The notes under the pieces are model-generated. The model saw only the letters and a list, made by a program, of their open reading frames with translations. It had not been told where the DNA came from and did no database searches. A DNA stretch of 64,000 nt from Bacteroidota bacterium (GTDB taxonomy: Bacteria; Bacteroidota; Bacteroidia; Chitinophagales; Chitinophagaceae): positions 1 through 64,000 of the forward strand of contig SYIK01000013.1 in the NCBI GenBank assembly GCA_005798905.1. Direction: 5' to 3'. The stretch's first letter is position 1; every line of letters starts with the position of its first letter. Both the position numbers and the translations under genes were made by a program. Positions 56,411-63,157 of this stretch are shown in pieces.

Positions 56411-56434
56411 CATTCCGGATCAGTATTAATAATG
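56411..56434 (+). repeat. imperfect direct copy of the tRNA-Arg 3' end and flank (candidate att site)
   Basis: CATTCCGGATCA (56411-56422) matches CAATCCGGATCA at the tRNA 3' end (52864-52875) in 11 of 12 bases. The next 12 bases GTATTAATAATG match GTATTGATAATG (52880-52891) in 11 of 12, after a 4-nt gap (CATA) present only at the tRNA. Both copies are in the same orientation, as expected of att direct repeats. The copy lies between the RteC-like gene and the CRISPR array. Confidence 0.72.
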
Positions 56435-56502
56435 CTCGTATTTTTTAAATTTAGTGACTTTTTTTATGTTAACTATTTTTAAAAATTATTACAGCTATTT
56501 AG

Positions 56503-57317
56503 GGGCTAGGACACTTTCAAATTATGTTCTTTCTATCTTTGATAACAACGAGTACCGCTCAGTGGACGGGGTCTCCCAGTTGTGATTTGCTTTCAAATTA
56601 TGTTCTTTCTATCTTTGATAACAACCATTGATTCTGTTTGCGAAGTTCCGATAATCGTTGTGATTTGCTTTCAAATTATGTTCTTTCTATCTTTGATAAC
56701 AACTGCAAATCGTTTGTGTGCCATTACTCCACAGTTGTGATTTGCTTTCAAATTATGTTCTTTCTATCTTTGATAACAACAGATCAGGATTAACCCACCC
56801 ACTTATAACAGTTGTGATTTGCTTTCAAATTATGTTCTTTCTATCTTTGATAACAACTGCAACTTCGTGTTGAAGTCTGTTTTTTGAGTTGTGATTTGCT
56901 TTCAAATTATGTTCTTTCTATCTTTGATAACAACAGGAAGCGGCAATGTACAAGGAAGCGGAAGTTGTGATTTGCTTTCAAATTATGTTCTTTCTATCTT
57001 TGATAACAACAGCTAACGTCAACGACCAATAAGCCTTTTGGTTGTGATTTGCTTTCAAATTATGTTCTTTCTATCTTTGATAACAACATTGCCAGCTTTA
57101 TTGCATTTGTTCAAAAAGTTGTGATTTGCTTTCAAATTATGTTCTTTCTATCTTTGATAACAACTCGGCTGTATCATCAAAACCAACTGCACCAGTTGTG
57201 ATTTGCTTTCAAATTATGTTCTTTCTATCTTTGATAACAACCTGTATGGGTTGCCCCCCAAAAAATATCAGTTGTGATTTGCTTTCAAATTATGTTCTTT
57301 CTATCTTTGATAACAAC
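56503..57317 (+). CRISPR. type II-C CRISPR array, 11 repeats of 47 nt, 10 spacers of 29-31 nt
   Basis: Repeats start at 56503, 56579, 56657, 56734, 56811, 56888, 56964, 57041, 57118, 57195 and 57271. The last ten are identical, beginning GTTGTGATTTGCTTTC and ending TATCTTTGATAACAAC. The first has lost its first 11 bases of identity (shared from 56514). Spacer lengths are 29, 31, 30, 30, 30, 29, 30, 30, 30, 29. The repeat 5' end pairs with the tracrRNA at 62841-62912, so crRNAs are read rightward, against the cas genes. A 28-nt possible eleventh spacer and an eroded repeat follow. Spacer targets cannot be told from this window. Confidence 0.98.
56586..56617 (+). promoter_or_regulatory. promoter inside a CRISPR repeat (present in all ten complete repeats)
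   Basis: Repeat positions 8-11 are TTTG and 32-39 are TATCTTTG, separated by exactly 20 bp, matching the Bacteroidota consensus TTTG-N19-21-TAnnTTTG. The copy given is in the second repeat; the same occurs in every complete repeat. Transcription would start in the last bases of the repeat and read the spacer to its right. The first repeat keeps the -7 box but has GACA in place of the -33 TTTG. Confidence 0.7.
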
Positions 57318-57369
57318 AGTTTATGGAGAAAGTCCTTAAATACAAGTTGTTATAAGGATTTGAAGAATG
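57318..57369 (+). repeat. possible eleventh spacer (28 nt) and eroded terminal repeat
   Basis: After the last full repeat come 28 unique bases (57318-57345), then GTTGTTATAAGGATTTGAAG from 57346. GTTGT and the AT at positions 7-8 agree with the repeat start, but the 3' half with the -7 box is absent. It is either a degenerate end repeat or the start of the leader/trailer on the cas2 side. Confidence 0.5.
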
Positions 57370-57387
57370 AAAAAATCAAAGATTTTG

Positions 57388-57420
57388 TGTCCCGGAAATA
57401 AATTCTGGGACATTTTTTTT
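57388..57420 (+). terminator. terminator of the CRISPR array transcript
   Basis: TGTCCCGGAA (57388-57397) pairs with TTCTGGGACA (57403-57412) over ten positions including one G-U, followed by eight T's. The T-run is only on the + strand, confirming rightward transcription of the array into the convergent cas2 end. A weaker hairpin AAAATC-AAA-GATTTT lies just before it. Confidence 0.9.
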
Positions 57421-57428
57421 GCCCAATT

Positions 57429-57767
57429 TTAGAAAAGTTCAAGTTGTTGCGGCACATCCATTCGTTCGGCAAGTTTTTTACCTCGGTAAATTTCCATCAT
57501 GCCAAATTGTTTGTCGGTTATAGTCATAATACCGATATGACCTTTCTCGGGCAAAATACTTTTTACCCTTTTAATATGCACTGCTGCATTTTCTGAACTG
57601 GCGCAATGACGCATGTAAATAGAAAACTGAAACATCTGAAACCCATCTTGCATAATATTCTTTCTGAAACGGGCATAAATCTGTCTGTCTTTCTTGGTTT
57701 CAGTCGGCAAGTCAAAAAATACAAGTACCCACATAATGCGGTATGCTTTCAGTCTATCTGATTTCAT
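57429..57767 (-). CDS. cas2: CRISPR-associated endonuclease Cas2
   Basis: This 112-residue ferredoxin-fold protein has the N-terminal strand RIMWVLVFFDLPTETKKDRQIYARFRKNIMQDGFQMFQFSIYMRHC, with the conserved Asp in FFDLP. The C-terminus IGIMTITDKQFGMMEIYRG is typical of type II Cas2. It bridges two Cas1 dimers in spacer integration. Its start overlaps the cas1 stop (ATGA), so it is the last gene of the cas operon. Confidence 0.97.
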   Translation of the reverse strand: MKSDRLKAYRIMWVLVFFDLPTETKKDRQIYARFRKNIMQDGFQMFQFSIYMRHCASSENAAVHIKRVKSILPEKGHIGIMTITDKQFGMMEIYRGKKLAERMDVPQQLELF

Positions 57768-58675
57768 GTCAAAACAGGATAGGCTAATTTTTTAGTTTCT
57801 CCGGAATAAAATTTTGCAAGTGAAGCAGTGGTTTTTTGCACAGCTACAAAAAGTGGGCTGCTTTCGTTTTCTATTTCCACATCTATTGTTGGTATTTTCA
57901 ATAATTGCACTTTCAGCTCGGGTGTTAGGTTTTCAAGATGTGATGTTTTGTCAACCATTGCTCTTACTACTTCATCCACAAATGGGCGATAAGGTTCCAT
58001 AATATCATCGGCAAGGCAATAGGAATTGTAGCGGTTGCGGTGAAACACACCGAGGGTGGGCAATAAGCCCGAACCTACCAATGCTCTTGCAATACTTGCC
58101 CGTAATATAGCATAGCCGTAATTCAATATATTATTTGGTGGTGCGCCATCCCTTTTTCGGTAAAACATCCATGCAAGCGGTAATAAATTTTTCCAATAGT
58201 AGGCGGCAGCTTTTGCTTCATTATTATCGGCATCGCCACTTTTTACATTTTCGCTGTATCGTTTTAAAGTTTCAGCCGGTACATTATATTTTACAAGCAA
58301 GTTTGCCTGGTTCATAATTTTGGCTTTTACAGTTTGCTGCCAAATCTGTTTCTTCAACGGCTCGGCAGCATTTACTTGTGCTTGAAATCGTTCGGACTGA
58401 ATGGTATTTCCATCGAGATTCATAAATAGTCCAGTAGGATGGTGGGATGCATTGCAGGTAACAACTGCTGCATTGTTCAGTAGTAATCTGTCGAGCAAAA
58501 AATGAGAAATATTTATTTGATGGTGTTCGAGAATGACAATTCCAATATCCTCTATTGGGACTGATTTTTCTGGTATTTCCTCCATGCCCTTAATTCCGTT
58601 ATACGAAATAATGAACTGATCGTTTCGGCATTTGAGGTGTGCGGGGTTCTCAATGCAGATAGTTCGTTTTATCAT
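57764..58675 (-). CDS. cas1: CRISPR-associated endonuclease Cas1 (type II)
   Basis: This 303-residue integrase of spacers has an N-terminal beta domain (RTICIENPAHLKCRNDQFII...IVILEHHQINISHFLLDRLLLNNAAVVTCN). The catalytic helical domain has the metal ligands Glu in NNEAKAAAYYW (about 151), His in LGVFHRNRYN (about 207) and Asp in CLADDIMEPYRPFVD (about 220). It lies between cas9 and cas2. There is no csn2 or cas4, which defines type II-C. Sampled sequence is about 37% G+C in this operon end against about 27% in the RteC-like gene. Confidence 0.97.
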   Translation of the reverse strand: MIKRTICIENPAHLKCRNDQFIISYNGIKGMEEIPEKSVPIEDIGIVILEHHQINISHFLLDRLLLNNAAVVTCNASHHPTGLFMNLDGNTIQSERFQAQVNAAEPLKKQIWQQTVKAKIMNQANLLVKYNVPAETLKRYSENVKSGDADNNEAKAAAYYWKNLLPLAWMFYRKRDGAPPNNILNYGYAILRASIARALVGSGLLPTLGVFHRNRYNSYCLADDIMEPYRPFVDEVVRAMVDKTSHLENLTPELKVQLLKIPTIDVEIENESSPLFVAVQKTTASLAKFYSGETKKLAYPVLT

Positions 58676-58727
58676 AGGTTTTTGATTTGCTTTGTTAAAA
58701 CGGAAGAGAAGAGAAATTGGTATTCAA

Positions 58728-61700
58728 TCAAACTTTCCAGTTTATTTCACCATCGATAGTTATTTCAAAATGTTTGTTTTCAACAGCACAGGTAAAGTTA
58801 TTAGCAACTAGTCTTAATCTTGCTTGATATATTTCACTTTTAAAAAGCGTTTCTTCATTTGCAAGTTTATCATCGGATCTTGCTTCAATTTGGTTTCGAA
58901 GAAATATTAAAGGCGCTCCGGTTTCATTAAACTTATAAATCCTAAACAACCTTTTTAATAATTCTTTATTGGAAAGTTCTTTTAATTCTTCAATATGTTC
59001 TTTATAGAAGATAATCTTCGTTCCCACTTTTAGTATATGAATCAAAGGGATTTCCTTTTTCTTATTCCCTTTTCTGGTTTCTATCTTGTTATAATAGTTA
59101 TCCTGAAATAGTTCTTTCTCATTTTTTATTCCAAGTTTTGATAGGTCAAACAAGCCGATAATTCGGAACGCTCTTTCCACCTTATTTTCAAAATCACTTT
59201 CGTAGAATAAGCAATATGTATTTTGATTGTTTTGGGCATAAATATGTTGTTTATAATTATGTTTAGACTGGAAATTATGTTTTTGAATTTCTATTGCTTT
59301 TTCTGGTGTAAGGTATCCTCTTCCTGCAGCCACTTTACAGCGTACTTTTTTTATTATGGCTTTACCGGTTGGAAATGGAATTGGATTAAGCTTAGCTTTT
59401 TCAAAAGAAAGCCCCTCACTCATTCGTGCTTCTAATACTTCTTTTACGATTTTTCTTACAGCATCATCTACAATGTTTTTACAATCATCTATTTTGGCAA
59501 AGGCATCAATTGGATATCGTTCCACTAAATTCAACTCACCTTTATTTTTTATTGCTCCAAAATAGCTTTCCTTGTGCAACTGACCTCTTATACTATCTCC
59601 CTTAGCTTGCAAAGGAATTTTATCTCCATCTTTATCCAATTTGTACTGCCATTTTCCATCTGCCCATTTTACTTTTACAAATTGTACTTTTCCTCGTTTT
59701 CTTACTGTTTTAAAGGTGGGAGTTAGTGTTCGATGATCTGCCTGATAATTAATCAATACTTCATCTTCTATTCCTATGATATGTTGTTGATGGAAATTAT
59801 TCCATTGCTTCGGCTTTTCATGATAGCCCTGCTTGTTTTCATTGGCTTCATTGTATCTGAGCAATATTTTATCTCTTATTGCTGCAGGAGGTATGAGTGT
59901 TAATACGGCTGCATCGATAGCATGGTGGCTGTGTTTGGTTCGTTCTTTTTTCTCTAATCGATTTTGTATTTTAAATATTTTTCTAAAATCTGCCGTAATA
60001 CTTCCTTTCTGTACATCTACTTTATTGAATACGGTTTTTAAAAAGGGAAGTGCATATTTGGTAATGGTTTGAGTATCCCTTAACTGGCTATTTCGCCAGC
60101 CTTCTTTATACTCAGTTGTTGTAAAAGTAATCAACTTGTAACTCCAGTAGTCCAGATGCATTTTTGCAATATGTTTATCAACTATGTTTCTGTCTTTTGA
60201 ATCTTTTGTTTGTGCATTTTTTGCGAAATATTTATATCTATCATACAATGGTTCGTAATGCTCAATTTTATTTCTAATGAAATCAAGTCTTGGTAAAATT
60301 GCTGAAAACCCTAAAGCATCATTTTCATAATTCGGGCATTCAAATGGTAATTTCTTTTTTTTGATTTCTCTGTTATAATAACTGTCGGCAATTGTTAGAT
60401 TTTTAAGCTCATTGTCAAAGCTCATGCTTGCCGGAATACTGTGTTCGTAATCGTATTTTACCCCATTTAAAACATCGCAAAGCCCGATGGTTTTTCCTGT
60501 GTAAATACAAGTTCTCATCTGTTCTTCCCATAGTCTTATTTTATCTATAATGTTTTTATCTTCTCTATTAAAATCTGTTTTACTTTCCTTGTTAATTTCG
60601 TCAATAGTTTTTTTGTAAGTGTCATTTTCTTTTTCTTTAGCTCTTTGCCAACGTTCAATTGCTTTACGTTTATTTGTATCATTTAATTCACGTGCTATTT
60701 CAATAACTACTCTCGTATCTTCATCTATTTTGCCAACAGAAATCAAGTAGTTGATTAATTTTTTAAGCTTATATAATGTTTTTAAAGCCATCGGATTTTT
60801 GAAACCTTTGCTGATTGGCTCTGGTGTTCCTAAATAATGTTTGCCGTCTTTCTCAATGGCTCGGCTATAGGTTTCCTGTTCGGAGGGGTGCCACAAATAC
60901 TGAATATTAGATTCAGGTACATGGTAAGTATCTTTTATCCAGTTGAAAATTTTGTCGTGTAATCTTTCTGGTTTTTCGAATACATTTTTTGCATGAATCC
61001 TTTTTTGAAGAAAGGTCAGGTATTTATTACTAATTGTAGTTGTGGCAATGATTTTTTCTTTATTATCAAGATTGTTCCATGAATATTTACCAAAGGTTTC
61101 AACCAATTTTTGTTCAATATCTTTACGGTCGTCTTCATCTAATTGATAATTGGAATTCATTCCAAACCTATTTTCACCATTGAGTTGATCACTTATTAAT
61201 TCATTGGCGGCTTTATTGAGTTTTTTTTCAAAACTATTTTCCTTTATAATTCTTTTTACTTCTTCTGAAAAATGTTTTACAATATCGTCAGAAACATGTG
61301 CAACTCCCATCACTTTATGTAGATTGGCCAAATAGATGGCTTCGCTGTAAATAAATCCTTGCCTCAGGTAAGGCAATATTTTTTTAATTGCACTGAGGCT
61401 TAGTGTGGCGTAGCCTTGCTGAAGCCTTGTTTTGGCAAATATTTCAGCTTTTACATCTTCGAGTTTCAGTCTTTCAATTCCAAAACGTTTTAGAAAATCA
61501 AAAGCAGTTTCGCCTGTTTCTTTATTGTCTTTCTTTACAAAATGTAAATGCCAGAGGTCTTCGATATTGTATTTTTGTTTTTCTTTTTTTTCATTTAAGA
61601 GATTGTCCCATTCTGTCACTTCCTTCCATCTTTCTCCAAAAATTTCTTTCATTTTATATAAAAAAGAAAGGTTGATGACTTTTGTGTCATCAGGAAACCT

Positions 61701-62801
61701 TGCTGTTATTTCAAAACCTTTTTTCTTCAGTTCTTTAACAATACTTGATAATTTAAAATCTGCTGCTTTAAAAAATTGCGGATAAACATTATCATTTAAT
61801 AGAGATAACAATTGTCTGTTTTGTTCTTCATTAGTTTTAGTTTCATCTTCAGCAATTGGTTTTATTTTCAGATTATTTATAAAAACCCATGTTCTATATT
61901 CTTCATACAATGGATGACTTATAGGACAGCGCCTTTTATTTTGCTCAAATGTGCAAACACCCACTAACCCCTTTTGGCTTCTTAGTGGTCGTTGCCAAAT
62001 AATAGCTCTCCAAAAATCTTTGTATAAATTTTCCAATCCTTGAACATGACATATTTCTTTAATTTCTTTTTCATAATCACTTCTTAAATTGTAGCGCTTT
62101 CTTATTCTTACATTTTGCTCTTTCTGTATTTGATACAAAGCTGCGCCCAGTGTTTTGTATTTTATGATGTATGGCTGAATTTCATTTGCTCCAACAGCAC
62201 CACTATCACCGCCTCCCTTCATAATGGTTTTACTTAATTCATTTTTTTCATTTTCATCAATATTCTGTCCGTCATTATAACCTCTTCTTTGAACTAATTG
62301 ATATAAAACTCTTCCAATAATGTGTGGTTCATTTTTAAAAATTTCTACTTTGTTTTCATCTACGATCAGTGCTCTGAATAGGTAATAACTTTCATGTTTA
62401 CTAAAACCAAATCTTTCAAAGTCGGGTTTTCCATCTGCATCAAAATCAAAACGAAGCCAATTGATAAATCTTTCGTTTTGAGGGTATTTTCTTCCAATTC
62501 CTTTTTTATACTGCCTCCATGCATTCAATTCTTTAATTGACAATGGACACATTTTGTTTTCAATAAGACACTTAAGTAATTCCCACTTTCTATATTTTTC
62601 AGCTTGGTAGTTTCTTCTTTTTCCTCTGCTTTCAGTTCTTTTCTGAACCATTGGATGTTCACCAGATTTATCTTCAGCTACTCCTTTATCAAATGTTAAA
62701 ACTCCCTTATCAATAATCTGATTTTCGAGTTCACTATTTATTTCCCTAATTGCCCATCCAATCGAGTTGGTTCCTAAATCGAGGCCTAAAATTTTTTCCA
62801 T
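58728..62801 (-). CDS. cas9: Cas9 RNA-guided nuclease, type II-C
   Basis: This 1357-residue protein is near the upper size for II-C enzymes. RuvC-I is ILGLDLGTNSIGWAI with catalytic Asp8. The arginine-rich bridge helix follows (QKRTESRGKRRNYQAEKYRKWELL). RuvC-II is VVIEIARELN (Glu near 699). HNH is YDYEHSIPASMSFDNELKNLTIADSYYNREIKKKK (catalytic His near 788). RuvC-III is HSHHAIDAAVLTLI (His-Asp near 960). All catalytic residues are intact. It is first in the cas9-cas1-cas2 operon, 52 bp before cas1. The tracrRNA promoter begins 5 bp beyond its start codon, divergent. Confidence 0.98.
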   Translation of the reverse strand: MEKILGLDLGTNSIGWAIREINSELENQIIDKGVLTFDKGVAEDKSGEHPMVQKRTESRGKRRNYQAEKYRKWELLKCLIENKMCPLSIKELNAWRQYKKGIGRKYPQNERFINWLRFDFDADGKPDFERFGFSKHESYYLFRALIVDENKVEIFKNEPHIIGRVLYQLVQRRGYNDGQNIDENEKNELSKTIMKGGGDSGAVGANEIQPYIIKYKTLGAALYQIQKEQNVRIRKRYNLRSDYEKEIKEICHVQGLENLYKDFWRAIIWQRPLRSQKGLVGVCTFEQNKRRCPISHPLYEEYRTWVFINNLKIKPIAEDETKTNEEQNRQLLSLLNDNVYPQFFKAADFKLSSIVKELKKKGFEITARFPDDTKVINLSFLYKMKEIFGERWKEVTEWDNLLNEKKEKQKYNIEDLWHLHFVKKDNKETGETAFDFLKRFGIERLKLEDVKAEIFAKTRLQQGYATLSLSAIKKILPYLRQGFIYSEAIYLANLHKVMGVAHVSDDIVKHFSEEVKRIIKENSFEKKLNKAANELISDQLNGENRFGMNSNYQLDEDDRKDIEQKLVETFGKYSWNNLDNKEKIIATTTISNKYLTFLQKRIHAKNVFEKPERLHDKIFNWIKDTYHVPESNIQYLWHPSEQETYSRAIEKDGKHYLGTPEPISKGFKNPMALKTLYKLKKLINYLISVGKIDEDTRVVIEIARELNDTNKRKAIERWQRAKEKENDTYKKTIDEINKESKTDFNREDKNIIDKIRLWEEQMRTCIYTGKTIGLCDVLNGVKYDYEHSIPASMSFDNELKNLTIADSYYNREIKKKKLPFECPNYENDALGFSAILPRLDFIRNKIEHYEPLYDRYKYFAKNAQTKDSKDRNIVDKHIAKMHLDYWSYKLITFTTTEYKEGWRNSQLRDTQTITKYALPFLKTVFNKVDVQKGSITADFRKIFKIQNRLEKKERTKHSHHAIDAAVLTLIPPAAIRDKILLRYNEANENKQGYHEKPKQWNNFHQQHIIGIEDEVLINYQADHRTLTPTFKTVRKRGKVQFVKVKWADGKWQYKLDKDGDKIPLQAKGDSIRGQLHKESYFGAIKNKGELNLVERYPIDAFAKIDDCKNIVDDAVRKIVKEVLEARMSEGLSFEKAKLNPIPFPTGKAIIKKVRCKVAAGRGYLTPEKAIEIQKHNFQSKHNYKQHIYAQNNQNTYCLFYESDFENKVERAFRIIGLFDLSKLGIKNEKELFQDNYYNKIETRKGNKKKEIPLIHILKVGTKIIFYKEHIEELKELSNKELLKRLFRIYKFNETGAPLIFLRNQIEARSDDKLANEETLFKSEIYQARLRLVANNFTCAVENKHFEITIDGEINWKV

Positions 62802-62805
62802 TTCT

Positions 62806-62837
62806 TTTGTTTTATTGGTTTTTAGTATTTAGTTTTG
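62806..62837 (+). promoter_or_regulatory. tracrRNA promoter
   Basis: TTTG (62806-62809), 20 bp spacer, TAGTTTTG (62830-62837): the same arrangement and spacing as in the CRISPR repeats. The -33 box lies 5 bp from the cas9 start codon, in its 5' leader region. Confidence 0.8.
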
Positions 62838-62840
62838 GTT

Positions 62841-62912
62841 TGAAAGCTTATCACAATAAGGCTATAAGCCGAAGATTATTCTTAAGCCCTGCGTATTCCG
62901 TGGGGCTTTTTT
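62841..62912 (+). ncRNA. tracrRNA
   Basis: The anti-repeat TTTGAAAGC-TT-ATCACAAT (62839-62857) pairs with the repeat's 5' end. GTTGTGAT pairs with ATCACAAT over 8 positions (one G-U), then a TT/TT internal loop, then GCTTTCAAA pairs with TTTGAAAGC over 9. After it come AAGG, a nexus hairpin GGCT-ATA-AGCC (62860-62870), and a terminator AGCCCTGCG/CGTGGGGCT (62885-62907) with T6. Size is about 72 nt. The -7 box predicts a start near 62841, which would trim two bases of the upper stem. It is divergent from cas9. Confidence 0.92.
62885..62912 (+). terminator. intrinsic terminator of tracrRNA
   Basis: A nine-pair stem (two G-U) around a TATTC loop, followed by six T's ending at 62912. Confidence 0.93.
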
Positions 62913-63157
62913 AAAATATTTTATTAGCAAAAAATTATATTATTCGAGAAAAATATCTTGTAAGGTAGGAGATTAATATATATAAAACAATACAACTTAT
63001 CGGGGGGGGGGGTATAATTAGGCTAAAAGAGGGAAATGCACTAATTGGGTAAAAAATCAATGCTCTTAATTATTTCTACTTTTTTTAGAGAAAGAAATTT
63101 TCGGTGTTTGTCAAATTTATTACTGAAGATTAACTCATTTTGTTATTAACTGTTACT
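62913..63157. other. intergenic 245 bp with a G11 tract
   Basis: No gene is seen. The stretch is AT-rich except for eleven consecutive G at 63002-63012, directly followed by TATAATTA. It separates the tracrRNA terminator from the 3' end of the integrase gene. No copy of the tRNA 3' end was found here. Confidence 0.6.

Noticed and set aside
56371-56502. Classical leader with a promoter for the whole array on its left side
   Set aside because: The stretch is AT-rich but I find no TTTG-N19-21-TAnnTTTG there, the first repeat is degenerate, and promoters within the repeats explain transcription better.
57126-57401. 91-codon plus-strand reading frame with repeated LLSNYVLSIFDNN segments
   Set aside because: It is a translation of the CRISPR repeats themselves and has no protein-coding support.
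57346-57420. Second tracrRNA-like gene (ATAAGG plus two hairpins and a T-run)
   Set aside because: There is no anti-repeat complementary to either end of the CRISPR repeat; it fits better as an eroded repeat and array terminator. The real anti-repeat is at 62839-62857.
58871-58882. Another copy of the tRNA 3' end (ATCGGATCTTG) inside cas9
   Set aside because: Only a short CGGATC core matches, it lies in conserved cas9 coding sequence, and the flank does not match.
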